20,920 bases of DNA from JAXMAF01 sp046350555 (lineage in GTDB: Bacteria; Planctomycetota; Phycisphaerae; Phycisphaerales; SM1A02), in NCBI GenBank assembly GCA_046350555.1, contig JAXMAF010000043.1:1-20920 (forward strand), in the 5' to 3' direction. Position 1 is the first letter of the stretch. The number at the start of each line of letters is the position of its first letter. Below, in pieces: positions 1 to 7,172 of the stretch. Position numbers and translations under genes: made by a program. A model generated the notes under the pieces. The model made no database searches. It was not told the origin of the DNA and saw only the letters and a program-made list of their open reading frames with translations.

Positions 1-196
1 CGAGTTCGGCGCGGAATCGATCTGCGTCGTGGATGACGGTGTGGACGAAGTCGGCGAGGCTCTTCCGCTCGACGGCGATCCGCGACTCACAGCCGACGAC
101 CGAGTAGTCGCCCGCATCGAGCTTCCGGCGCTCCGTGGCGCACGAGAACCCGTAAGGATGCTGCTCACGGGTGTCGATGACGATCCTGAAGTCCAT
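1..196 (-). CDS. ERCC4-domain nuclease, partial (C-terminus beyond the window)
   Basis: The first 65 residues are visible, starting from an ATG at 196 with a GGAGG ribosome site about 9 nt upstream; the rest runs off the left edge. The N-terminus reads MDFRIVIDTREQHPYGF, then KLDAGDYSV and VERKSLADF. These are the family landmarks of the XPF/ERCC4 nuclease fold: D-x-R-E near the N-terminus, the L-x-x-GDY block, and the ERKxxxD catalytic motif with its acidic and lysine residues. Proteins of this family cut branched or flapped DNA. The gene follows a DUF669 gene, a RecA-like ATPase and a PD-(D/E)XK nuclease on the same strand, so it most likely belongs to a phage-type recombination or replication module. 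Fold assignment is confident; the exact substrate cannot be read from the sequence. Confidence 0.85.
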   Translation of the reverse strand, partial: MDFRIVIDTREQHPYGFSCATERRKLDAGDYSVVGCESRIAVERKSLADFVHTVIHDADRFRAEL

Positions 197-238
197 CTGT
201 GTGTCCCTCCGTGGCCGGGCGGTCCAAGCCGACCTTCG

Positions 239-268
239 GTCCCCGACCTCGATGAAGAGGTCGGGGAC
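239..268 (-). other. Perfect 12-bp stem-loop between the DUF669 and ERCC4 genes
   Basis: GTCCCCGACCTC (239-250) is the exact reverse complement of GAGGTCGGGGAC (257-268), with a 6-nt loop. A G-U and a C-G pair can extend the stem to 237/270. It fills most of the only sizeable gap in this operon (197-313). No T-run follows on the minus strand, so it is not a textbook intrinsic terminator. It may act as an RNA-processing or stability element, or as partial attenuation between the genes. Confidence 0.6.
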
Positions 269-313
269 TGCGCAGGCGGCCCCACGACGATCGATGCGTG
301 TCGAGCTCGGCTG

Positions 314-838
314 TCAGAAGGGAACGGGCTCGTCGGCGAAGCCGCCGTCGCGCGAGCCTGTCGGGACGGTGATGCGCCGGTTGAAGTAGACGTTGGCGTA
401 CTCGCCCTTCGTCTTCTTCGTGATGTCGATCGTCTGGTCAAGCAGCGCGTCGAGGTGTCGGGGCAGGTCGCTGAACTTCGCGAGCCGCACGCCGAGCGTC
501 TCGAGGTCGCCCTTCACGAACGGCAGCGACTTCTGCGTGATGACAGAGTTCTTGAAGATGTGGCGACCGGCGTGCGAACCGGAGATGACCACGAGGTCCC
601 ACTTCAGCATGGGATCGCCCGCCTGGCTCCGTCCGAGCTCGACGCGATGCACCCTGATCTGGTACTTGCCGTCGGTGACGTCGTCGTGGCTCGGTGCCTC
701 GACCTCGCTGTAGTCGGCGTCGAAGGCGCTGAGATCGGCGGCCGGTCCGTTGCGGCTCGCGCCTCCGAACGCGCCGCCTCGCTCTTCTGGTTCGAAGCCG
801 TCGGGATGTGCGGAGCCGTTGGCGAACGTTGTGGTCAT
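314..838 (-). CDS. DUF669-family protein (phage-type, probable ssDNA-binding role)
   Basis: A 174-aa protein if started at the ATG at 838, which has an AAAGGA ribosome site and overlaps the upstream ATPase stop by 4 nt (ATGA). An in-frame extension to 907 lacks such support. The body has the pattern I associate with DUF669: a start region with FDADYSEVEA, then DGKYQIRVHRVELGRS, DPMLKWDLVVISG, GRHIFKNSVI, and a C-terminal stretch ending NVYFNRRITV. DUF669 proteins are small phage proteins usually encoded beside a RecA-like ATPase and nucleases, and they are thought to bind single-stranded DNA during recombination. The same neighbours occur here. The family is recognised by pattern memory; the function is inferred from context. 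Confidence 0.75.
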   Translation of the reverse strand: MTTTFANGSAHPDGFEPEERGGAFGGASRNGPAADLSAFDADYSEVEAPSHDDVTDGKYQIRVHRVELGRSQAGDPMLKWDLVVISGSHAGRHIFKNSVITQKSLPFVKGDLETLGVRLAKFSDLPRHLDALLDQTIDITKKTKGEYANVYFNRRITVPTGSRDGGFADEPVPF

Positions 839-1593
839 CGCGGTGCGTCCTTTCGTGTCGATGCGGGGTTCGTGGTGGGCGCGGCGATCGCCGGGCCTTC
901 GAAGCACTGGGCGAACGCGGCGTAGTCGAGTGGCAGGGTGTCGGGCAGGCGGCCGGTGCGGTCACCGGCCTCGTATGTCGGATGCGGCTTCGTGCGGATG
1001 ACGCGCTGCACCGTGATCTGGCCGCGCTCGTCCTTCCGCGAGACGGTGTCGCAGAAGAGGATCATGTCGACGAGGCCGAGTACGACATGGCGGGCGCGGT
1101 CCGGAAGACTCGGCAGCGTCTTCGTGTACTCGCCGGTTCGCGTCTCGATCTGGCGGTCTACGGCGTGGCTGATGAGGACGAGCCCGTAGGGCAGGCTCGC
1201 GAGACGCGTGAGGACCCGGTGCCATTCGTTCTTGACGAAGCTCCAGCCCTTGCCGTGCGGGAGATCGCCCTCGTACTCGACGTTGTGCTTCGCGCAGATG
1301 TGATCCGAGCAGAGCTTGAAGGCGTTGTCCGCCGTGTCGACGACGATGGTCTTGAACTGGTGGTCGCCCGCGGCGACGAGCTTGCACGCCGCGAGGAAGT
1401 CCTCCCACGAGTAGGTCGGGATCTTGAAGACCGACAGCTCGCTCAATCCCGGTTCGCACTCGAGGAAGAGGGCGTCGGGAAACTGGCTGGCGAAGGTCGA
1501 CTTCCCGATCTTCGGCTGGCCGTAGATCAATGTCGTCTTCGTGGCGAGCGTCGATGTCGGCGTCGACTTGGTCGTGGGCAAGGCGATGGGCAT
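835..1593 (-). CDS. RecA-like AAA ATPase, phage recombination type (AAA_24/Sak4-like)
   Basis: A 252-aa protein. The ATG at 1593 has a GGAAGGA ribosome site; longer in-frame versions reach into the upstream nuclease gene and are not favoured. A Walker A loop, GQPKIGKST, lies at residues 25-33 and a Walker B-like strand, TIVVDTADN, near residue 86. LVLISHAVD near the middle fits the RecA-fold core. Small single-domain ATPases like this, next to DUF669 and nuclease genes, act in phages as single-strand annealing or strand-exchange proteins (Sak4 type) or as their loaders. The stop overlaps the DUF669 start by 4 nt, so the two are probably translationally coupled. ATPase fold is confident; the recombinase role rests on context. 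Confidence 0.8.
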   Translation of the reverse strand: MPIALPTTKSTPTSTLATKTTLIYGQPKIGKSTFASQFPDALFLECEPGLSELSVFKIPTYSWEDFLAACKLVAAGDHQFKTIVVDTADNAFKLCSDHICAKHNVEYEGDLPHGKGWSFVKNEWHRVLTRLASLPYGLVLISHAVDRQIETRTGEYTKTLPSLPDRARHVVLGLVDMILFCDTVSRKDERGQITVQRVIRTKPHPTYEAGDRTGRLPDTLPLDYAAFAQCFEGPAIAAPTTNPASTRKDAPR

Positions 1594-1616
1594 GGAGTGG
1601 TCCTTCCAGTTGGCGG

Positions 1617-2639
1617 TCAGAACGAGTCGTCGACGCCAGCCGAGACGGTGAGTTGCGTGAGTTCCTCGTGCGGCGGAACGACCTCGTAGAGGTTGGCGCG
1701 CACGTTTGGGTTGAAGCCGGACTGGCAGAGGGGGAGGTACTCGCACGGACGCTGGAAGCTGAAGCAGTGCGAGGTGTTGAGCAGCCACTTGCCGCGGCGC
1801 TTCGCGTCGAGGTACTGCTGCGTGATCTGCCAGACCTCCTCGGTGAGGAGGGCCATGCGATCCTCGGACAGGTAGATGCGCTCGCGGTGGAACGCGCCGG
1901 GCGCCGAGTACCAATCCGCCAGGCGGGCGCGGAACTCGGCGTCGGTCTCGGGCTCCTGCCGCTGCGCGGTGGAGCGGCCCGACTTGTTCTTCGCGGCGAG
2001 CTCGGCGCGACGGATCTCGAACTCATCCTGCGTCTCGCCCGTGCGTTGCCGCAACCGCGTCTTCAGCAGGACGTTGTAGAGAACCCCGACGATCGGGTAG
2101 CCGAGCTCCCGCAGGTAGTGCGAGTAGAGCGCGATCTGCGTGTCGGTCCAGAGGCGGTCGAGGTAGTCGGAGGTGATGCTCGATGCGGTCTTGTGCTCGA
2201 GGAGGTACAGCTCGCCGTCGAGCCGCACGATGCCGTCGGCCTTGCCGCCGATCACGAACGTCTGGCTCTCGCGCCCGGTGTCGGGATTGCGGATCTCGGC
2301 GGTGAACTCCTTCTCGATCTCGACGACCTCGAAGGGCTCCGTCGGATAGCAAGCGGCATAGCCCTCGAACATCGCGCGGGCCAGATGCCAGTGATGACGC
2401 ACCTCGGGATCGGCGTCGCGCAGAGGGAACGCAGCGTCGATCTGCGCCTGCACCTTCAGGAGGCGGTGCGGATCGTCGGTGAGGCGGTACCACGCCTCGA
2501 GCGCGGAGTGGATCACCGAGCCGAACGCGAGCGCCTCGGGACGCTCGGGACGGCGGAGTCCCTCGACGTACCGCAGGTGGTACTTCCGCGGGCAGTTGCG
2601 GAAGCAGTTGAGTGCGCTGTAGGTCAGCAGCGACTTCAC
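1617..2639 (-). CDS. PD-(D/E)XK nuclease, RecB/AddB/Cas4-like, probable 4Fe-4S enzyme
   Basis: A 340-aa protein starting with GTG at 2639, inside a 4-nt GTGA overlap with the upstream small gene. The N-terminus, TYSALNCFRNCPRKYHLRY, is the typical opening of RecB-family nucleases. The catalytic core is visible as GGKADGIV (Asp, about residue 133) and LLEHKTAS (Glu-x-Lys, about residue 148). Cysteines 12 and 16, together with a C-terminal cluster C-x6-C-x5-C near residues 291-304, could hold an iron-sulfur cluster as in AddB and Cas4. No CRISPR array or Cas1 is seen, so a CRISPR adaptation role is not supported. With the RecA-like ATPase downstream it probably acts as the exonuclease of a phage-type recombination module. 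Confidence 0.85.
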   Translation of the reverse strand: MKSLLTYSALNCFRNCPRKYHLRYVEGLRRPERPEALAFGSVIHSALEAWYRLTDDPHRLLKVQAQIDAAFPLRDADPEVRHHWHLARAMFEGYAACYPTEPFEVVEIEKEFTAEIRNPDTGRESQTFVIGGKADGIVRLDGELYLLEHKTASSITSDYLDRLWTDTQIALYSHYLRELGYPIVGVLYNVLLKTRLRQRTGETQDEFEIRRAELAAKNKSGRSTAQRQEPETDAEFRARLADWYSAPGAFHRERIYLSEDRMALLTEEVWQITQQYLDAKRRGKWLLNTSHCFSFQRPCEYLPLCQSGFNPNVRANLYEVVPPHEELTQLTVSAGVDDSF

Positions 2640-2950
2640 GCGGCGGCCCCGATCGCCGCACCGGCCGACTTGCTCGGCGGAGCGGTCATGCGACGGACGT
2701 GGAACGCCTCGGGTCCGATCTCGCGGGTGAGGAAGCCGGTGTAGATGCGGACGATTGCGTCACCGACCGGCGTGCTTCCGTCGACGACGATGACGGACCT
2801 CGGCGCGTCGGCGAGATACGAGGCATCCATGCGGACTCGCGCCTCACCGAAGAGCCCCTCGGCGGCGAGGATCGAGAGCTGCAACGTGGACTCAACCTCG
2901 CAGAGGCCCACGCCAGAAGCGAACGTGAATCGGAAGACGGAGGTGGTCAT
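2636..2950 (-). CDS. Small hypothetical protein of the recombination operon
   Basis: A 104-aa protein beginning MTTSVFRFTFASGVGLCEVES. I favour the ATG at 2950, with a GGAG about 10 nt upstream. The longer in-frame version to 3142 is low-complexity (Arg/Pro/Ser) and covers the presumed promoter region. I do not recognise the family. The middle looks like a mixed alpha/beta fold (LQLSILAAEGLFGEARVRMDASY, then SVIVVDGSTPVGDAIVRIYTGF). The C-terminus is Ala/Ser-rich and likely disordered. It is the first gene of the operon and its stop overlaps the nuclease GTG by 4 nt, so it is probably made together with the recombination proteins. Confidence 0.65.
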   Translation of the reverse strand: MTTSVFRFTFASGVGLCEVESTLQLSILAAEGLFGEARVRMDASYLADAPRSVIVVDGSTPVGDAIVRIYTGFLTREIGPEAFHVRRMTAPPSKSAGAAIGAAA

Positions 2951-3072
2951 CGGTGCGGGCTCCGAAGAGGTGGGGCGGGGAGGTAATCCCGCAGCCGGAG
3001 CCCGGCCACGGAGTCGCGCGACGCTAATCGCGGTCGCGGGACGCTCCGATGGCCGGGTGCTACGGAGGGGAG

Positions 3073-3103
3073 AGAGGCGGGGCGAGCGAGAGGTCCCGCC
3101 TCT
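3073..3103 (-). other. Stem-loop in the 5' leader of the recombination operon
   Basis: AGAGGCGGG (3073-3081) pairs exactly with CCCGCCTCT (3095-3103), with a 13-nt loop. It lies directly downstream, in the minus direction, of the 36-bp motif at 3104-3139 and about 120 nt ahead of the first operon gene. It could be a leader structure or a terminator for the sigma-factor transcript. No clear T-run follows. Confidence 0.4.
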
Positions 3104-3139
3104 GGGGGCTCTATGCCGTCGGGATTCGTGGTGCGCAGT
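3104..3139 (-). promoter_or_regulatory. 36-bp motif, copy A, ahead of the recombination operon
   Basis: This stretch matches 15533-15568 at 27 of 36 aligned positions without gaps. The shared blocks on the plus strand are GGGGG, CTATGCCGT and CGTG-n-TGCGCAGT. Read in gene direction this gives ACTGCGCA, then a spacer, then ACGGCATAG, a layout resembling -35 and -10 boxes. Each copy precedes a minus-strand operon. Calling it a promoter, perhaps for the sigma-like factor whose stop codon it touches, is inference. Confidence 0.4.
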
Positions 3140-3738
3140 CAACCGCCGCCGAGGCCTGCATCCTCGAAGCGGGATCGCATTCGGCCGATCCGCTCATCGA
3201 TCGTGCGACGCGAGACCTTCCTCTTTCCCCGACGGCTCCATTCACGAGCGGCCGCTGCCACGCCGTGCTCGCTGACGTAGACCAGGAGCTCCTGCTCTTG
3301 GGGGCTGAGCCGGTGAAACGCGTAGCGCACCGCGTCCACCACGTCGATCCGTTCCAGCGGACACGGGCGGGACTCGTTGGTGCGACGCTGCTGGTCGCGT
3401 GGGTCGATGACGTTGCACAGGGGCTCCTCGTCGCCGTCGACCTCGACGTAGGTCCGTTCGAGCGAGACCGTCATCAGGTTGCCGAGGCGCCGCTGACGGC
3501 CCCGGAACCGGAGCTCCATCCGGATCCATGTCTTGATGAGATGGGTGGCAAACGCCTCGACACTTCCCCTCGTCAGGTCGACCCGGTGCTCCTTCTCCTT
3601 GAGGTACGCGAGGATGCTCTGCTCGACGTCCTCTTGGTCGGATGCGGAGAAGTCGGCTCGGCGACAGAGCTTCGCGGCCTTGATGCGGACAAGGTTGGTG
3701 GTGAACGGGTCGGTGACGAGCGATCGTGGGGTCGGCAT
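3139..3738 (-). CDS. Sigma-70-family (ECF-like) sigma factor of the mobile element
   Basis: A 199-aa protein starting at the ATG at 3738, just after a G-rich GAGGGGG stretch. The N-terminal third includes FSASDQEDVEQSILAYL, which fits the region-2 helix pattern (D-x-E-D-V-x-Q) of small sigma factors. The C-terminal part has LSPQEQELLVYVSEHG, then a spacer, then SRRTIDERIGRMRSRFEDAGL, which fits a region-4 helix-turn-helix. The linker is rich in charged residues. It is encoded alone between a repeat-bearing upstream region and the recombination operon. It probably redirects RNA polymerase to the element's own promoters; the paired motifs at 3104-3139 and 15533-15568 are candidates. Family membership is fairly clear, but it is divergent from housekeeping sigma factors. 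Confidence 0.7.
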   Translation of the reverse strand: MPTPRSLVTDPFTTNLVRIKAAKLCRRADFSASDQEDVEQSILAYLKEKEHRVDLTRGSVEAFATHLIKTWIRMELRFRGRQRRLGNLMTVSLERTYVEVDGDEEPLCNVIDPRDQQRRTNESRPCPLERIDVVDAVRYAFHRLSPQEQELLVYVSEHGVAAAAREWSRRGKRKVSRRTIDERIGRMRSRFEDAGLGGG

Positions 3739-3764
3739 GCCCCCTCATGAACAAGGGCGGTGCC

Positions 3765-3789
3765 AGCCAAAAACCAGCGTTCTTTGGCT
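3765..3789 (-). other. Small hairpin in the sigma-factor leader
   Basis: AGCCAAA (3765-3771) and TTTGGCT (3783-3789) are inverted repeats about 30 nt ahead of the sigma start codon. A few further pairs can form inside the loop with one bulged base. It may be a protein-binding palindrome or an RNA leader hairpin. Confidence 0.4.
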
Positions 3790-3823
3790 CGAAAATGGGG
3801 GTGTAAGAACCCGCGTCGGGGCC

Positions 3824-3874
3824 GAGGAAAGTCGCGGGCCCGTCGAGGAAAGTATTCGAGGGGCTCAGGAAAGT
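3824..3874. repeat. Three direct repeats phased at exactly 21 bp
   Basis: The 9-mer GAGGAAAGT occurs at 3824-3832 and 3845-3853, and CAGGAAAGT at 3866-3874. Each is offset by 21 bp, two turns of DNA, so all three face the same side of the helix. They lie between the AAA+ gene stop (3905) and the sigma gene start (3738). This is the layout expected of an operator or upstream activating array for a cooperative DNA-binding protein. The binder is unknown; candidates are the AAA+ protein or another element-encoded HTH protein. Confidence 0.6.
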
Positions 3875-3904
3875 CCGGCCCGTACCGGGTCACGCGGTGT
3901 CGCC

Positions 3905-6900
3905 TCAAGCAGGCTGTGCCGCAGCAGTGCTGCCCAGGCCGAAGCGTTTGTACATCCTCGATGCCTGCGGCTCGCCGACCCGCATGATCTCGCCAGCTCG
4001 CTTCTGGAGTCCGGCGTCGGGCACAAAGCCCTCCTCCCGCGCTATCGAGTCGGCCAGAGTCCAAAGCTCCCGACGGCAGTCGTCGTCGGAGACCGCCTGC
4101 GCCTCGCTCTTGATGGCCGGCGGGAGCTCGACATGGTCAAGCGTCAGCCGACCCATCTCTTCGCGCTCGGCGCGCGCCTTTGCCCGCGACAGCGCCTTCT
4201 CAAGCTCGCGGACATTTCCCGGCCAGTGGTGCCGGAGCAGTCCCACCATGCACTGGTCGTCGACGTCCAGGCTCCCGGCGTAGTGGCGGGTCAGCATCAG
4301 GATGTCTCCGCGGCGCTCTCGCAGCGGGGGAATACGGATTGTGATGCTGAGCCGGTCGACGAGATCGGGTCGCAAGGTGCGGGCCTTGACCGCGCCTTCT
4401 ATGTCGGCGTTGGTCGCGAAGATGCATCGCACGTCGGGTGTGAAAGACTCGCCGCCGACTCGCTCGACGTCGCGTCCTTCAAGGATCGAAAGGAAGATGA
4501 CCTGCAATTCCGTGGACATCGTTGCGAACTCGTCCACGAAAAGCGTGCCGCCGTGGGTGTGCTGGAGATGTCCCGGACGACCCTTTAGGTCGATGCCTTG
4601 GATCCCATGTCCCTTCCCAAACCCGACCCATTCGCCGCGTTGAATATTGAGGTCGCCGCCGCTTCCGCCTGCGTTCACCGCGCGGAACGGCTTCCTGGCA
4701 CGAGCGCTCGACTGGTGGATCAACTCGGCGATGTGGGTCTTGCCGACACCACGCTCGCCGACGATTAGAACGTGTGCAACGCCGCCGATCCTGTTCGCGT
4801 CCTGGATCTCCTCGAACACCTGGAGGATGCCGGGACTGGCCCCGATCACACGGCCCTCCGGATCGATCCGCTTTCGACATTCGCGCTGTGCCTCTCGGCG
4901 CTTGCGGCTGATAGTGCTGGCTGGGCGCGGTGCGACGCGTTGGGGTGGTTCTGTTGCACGCCGAGCTTCAACCTTCAGCACCACCTCGCGTTCCGCTCCG
5001 TACTTCACGAACCGGAGCGTGAGCCCATCGCGTCCAGCCGGAAGAGCGGCGACGAGCTCGTCGCCCGGAGCGAGTTCCCGAACCTGCCCGTTACCGCCGT
5101 CTGGGAAGAGGCTGCCCGATGCGCAGATCGAGAGGCTTGGCGCCGCCCCGAGTCCCTGATTCGTGACGACTACTCCCGACTCGCTCGCCGTGACGCGAAG
5201 GCTCGGCCACAGCGGCACGCCGAACTGTTCGAGCAGCGCCTTGTCGAGATCCGCATAGCTCCGCACGGGCTCTCGGAGCACTCCATCGCCCTCGTGCGGC
5301 CGATGTGGGACGCGCTTCGTGGCGATCAGTCGAAGTGACGCAGGGAGGCGATGGTGAGTCGGCGGCAACTCTGCCACCGCGTCGACGCACCACGCCAGCT
5401 GATCGAGCAGCGGTCGCAGGTCGCCAGTTGCCGCCAGCAGTCGCGAGTGAAGCGCCGGAAGGAGCTTGGCGAGCATCGCGACAATGGTGTCGAGCGCGAG
5501 GTCTGCGAGCCGCATCGTCAACTTGCGGACGCGGATGGCACCTGCGGCGATATCCACCTCCCACGCATCGGCGGGCTGCGCCAGCGCCCAAGCAAGGAGC
5601 TCCGTCTCCACCGTCGCGCGATGCTCGGCGGGGATCCACTGGAGCACCTCACAGCATGCGGTCGAAGCGATCTCGCAGACTCGGACCGATTTCGCGTCGC
5701 CTTGGAGGGCTCGGATCAGGGATGCGGCCCGCAGCGGCATGCTGACCGCAAGGGCACGGACGATTCTGTCGATGTCCGATGCGATCTTGTCGGTCGCCGC
5801 GAGCTCGTTCAGGGCGCGCAGATGGGGCTGCCACGTTCTCCAATCGTCGTTGAAGTCGGCGGAGTGGAGGAACTCGGCCCGGGCGTCTGGTGTGGCCATC
5901 ACCTCGCGGTACGGAGCGAGATCGACCATGTCGACGAACATCTGGTCCGCGAGCGCGAGGTCGTCGAGCGATCTCGGAACATGGGTGTAGTAGTCCTCAT
6001 CGAGGATCTTGCGGACCGTCGTGGCAACGAGGTCATAGAACACTCGCGCCTGGTCTTCTGGCGTTGTCGGCTCCTTCTTGAAGTGGATCTTCGGGAAGCG
6101 CAGTCGGAGCGACCCGCTCAGGCCGCGCAGGAAGAACCGGACCTGCGGACTCCCGACGATGGCGGCCGTGGAGATCTCGACATCGGAGTCGAACGACTCG
6201 ATCGTCACCTCCGCGTCGTCGCGGATCTCACTCAGTCTCTCCGCGTCCGGATCGATGTACTTCCTGCTCTGGAACAGCGCATGGTCGATGCTGCGGTACT
6301 CGTCACCGGACGGCCCCGCGAATCGCAGCATGTAGAGGCGATCGCTGAAGCGGCTGAAGCAGAGGTCGCGGAGCTTCTCGAGGTCAAACTGCTCCTTGGA
6401 CACGGAGTCCTTCGGGATCCCCAGAAACGTCGCGTTGAAATCGGAGAGGATGTCCTCGGTGATCCTGCGTCCACCGCCCGTTGCCGTGAACTTGAGCAGG
6501 CCGTGTTCGCCGCGGAAGTAGTGGACGCTCACGGTCTCGACGACGACGTTGTGCCACGAGTACCAGAGCGGTCGGCGCGCGTCGTAGTCGTAGGTGCGCA
6601 CCGACAGCTCGTCCTGGAGGCCGAGGACCACGGTGGCGGAGTCCGGCGCTTCGAGCTGTAGCATCGCGAAAACGCCGAACCGCCTCGTCGGCGACAGCCA
6701 GGCTCCGTTGAGTCCGCGCGAGATCCGGTCGCGATCGAAGGCCACAGTCGACCGATATGACTGGACGGTGATCTCGCGCTGCTCGAGGACGCTGTCGTCG
6801 CGCGGCCCGACTGCGAGCCGCTGGATGTTCACAGGAGGATCGCGCCCGGACGCGACGGCCTCGTCCTTCCGGTGGTCGGTCTTCGCCTTCCCCGACCGAG

Positions 6901-6922
6901 GTTTGCGATCGCTTCCACTCAC
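3905..6922 (-). CDS. Large AAA+ protein of the sigma-54-activator fold, with a long unknown N-terminus and no GAFTGA motif
   Basis: A 1005-aa protein starting with GTG at 6922. Residues 1 to about 640 match nothing I recognise; around 565-645 the pattern suggests a beta-sandwich (VVVTNQGLGAAPS, then VRELAPGDELVAALP). From about 690 the AAA+ core is clear: VIGASPGI, Walker A GERGVGKTH (about 722), Walker B GGTLFVDEF (about 790), sensor I IFATNAD, the arginine-finger region RPDLVDRLS, PPLRERRGDI, and sensor II WPGNVRELE. The C-terminus has a helix-turn-helix-like end (AGEIMRVGEPQASRMYKRFGL). Where activators carry GAFTGA, this one reads KGHGIQGID, so contact with sigma-54 is doubtful. It is divergent from the type I RM operon. 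It may regulate that operon, or be a defence or element-maintenance ATPase in its own right. Confidence 0.8.
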   Translation of the reverse strand: MSGSDRKPRSGKAKTDHRKDEAVASGRDPPVNIQRLAVGPRDDSVLEQREITVQSYRSTVAFDRDRISRGLNGAWLSPTRRFGVFAMLQLEAPDSATVVLGLQDELSVRTYDYDARRPLWYSWHNVVVETVSVHYFRGEHGLLKFTATGGGRRITEDILSDFNATFLGIPKDSVSKEQFDLEKLRDLCFSRFSDRLYMLRFAGPSGDEYRSIDHALFQSRKYIDPDAERLSEIRDDAEVTIESFDSDVEISTAAIVGSPQVRFFLRGLSGSLRLRFPKIHFKKEPTTPEDQARVFYDLVATTVRKILDEDYYTHVPRSLDDLALADQMFVDMVDLAPYREVMATPDARAEFLHSADFNDDWRTWQPHLRALNELAATDKIASDIDRIVRALAVSMPLRAASLIRALQGDAKSVRVCEIASTACCEVLQWIPAEHRATVETELLAWALAQPADAWEVDIAAGAIRVRKLTMRLADLALDTIVAMLAKLLPALHSRLLAATGDLRPLLDQLAWCVDAVAELPPTHHRLPASLRLIATKRVPHRPHEGDGVLREPVRSYADLDKALLEQFGVPLWPSLRVTASESGVVVTNQGLGAAPSLSICASGSLFPDGGNGQVRELAPGDELVAALPAGRDGLTLRFVKYGAEREVVLKVEARRATEPPQRVAPRPASTISRKRREAQRECRKRIDPEGRVIGASPGILQVFEEIQDANRIGGVAHVLIVGERGVGKTHIAELIHQSSARARKPFRAVNAGGSGGDLNIQRGEWVGFGKGHGIQGIDLKGRPGHLQHTHGGTLFVDEFATMSTELQVIFLSILEGRDVERVGGESFTPDVRCIFATNADIEGAVKARTLRPDLVDRLSITIRIPPLRERRGDILMLTRHYAGSLDVDDQCMVGLLRHHWPGNVRELEKALSRAKARAEREEMGRLTLDHVELPPAIKSEAQAVSDDDCRRELWTLADSIAREEGFVPDAGLQKRAGEIMRVGEPQASRMYKRFGLGSTAAAQPA

Positions 6923-6953
6923 AGTAACTGATAATAACCGCTACGATATCCGC
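6923..6953. promoter_or_regulatory. 31-bp divergent promoter region between the AAA+ gene and the RM operon
   Basis: This AT-richer stretch separates a GTG start on the minus strand from an ATG on the plus strand. TACGAT (6942-6947) lies 6 nt before the plus ATG. On the minus strand TATTAT lies about 8 nt before the GTG. Neither gene has a Shine-Dalgarno sequence here. Both starts could be leaderless, with -35 elements lying inside the opposite gene. This is a prediction from spacing only. Confidence 0.4.
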
Positions 6954-7160
6954 ATGGCACCCAGACCCGTTGCGGCCAAGGCGCGGCCCGCCGCGTCCCC
7001 CCAGGTCATGACGATCGATGACCTCGCCGAGTATCTCCAGCTGTCGAAGTCCTCGCTCTACAAGCTCGCCCAAGAGGAGAAAGTCCCGGGTCAGAAGGTT
7101 GGCCGCCACTGGCGATTCCATCGTGAGGCGATCGACAAGTGGTTGAAGCGCGGACGGTAA
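6954..7160 (+). CDS. Excisionase-family helix-turn-helix protein (MerR-like, HTH_17)
   Basis: A 68-aa protein from the ATG at 6954. After a basic, Ala/Pro-rich tail comes the compact domain MTIDDLAEYLQLSKSSLYKLA, then EKVPGQKVGRHWRF, then AIDKWLKR. This is the standard excisionase/MerR-like HTH pattern, with the recognition helix around SKSSLYKLA and a wing around VGRHWRF. It is the first gene of the plus-strand operon, 12 nt before hsdR, and lies in the divergent promoter region. It may control the RM genes, acting like a controller protein, or serve as the element's excision factor. The domain is confident; the choice between these roles is open. Confidence 0.85.
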   Translation: MAPRPVAAKARPAASPQVMTIDDLAEYLQLSKSSLYKLAQEEKVPGQKVGRHWRFHREAIDKWLKRGR

Positions 7161-7172
7161 CGGAGGACTTCG

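Noticed and set aside
29..925. 298-aa open frame on the plus strand
   Set aside because: It runs across both the ERCC4 and DUF669 genes and the hairpin between them, and has shadow composition.
1617..2639. Cas4 of a CRISPR system
   Set aside because: The nuclease is Cas4/RecB-like, but no CRISPR array or other cas gene is visible, and its operon partners are phage recombination proteins.
1530..2744. 404-aa open frame on the plus strand
   Set aside because: It is opposite the PD-(D/E)XK nuclease gene, whose catalytic motifs are clear.
5351..6661. 436-aa open frame on the plus strand
   Set aside because: It is opposite the AAA+ gene and shows shadow composition and no recognisable motif.
3905..6922. 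RtcR-type RNA-repair regulator
   Set aside because: RtcR shares the AAA+ core, but no CARF-like N-terminus and no rtcA/rtcB gene is seen here.
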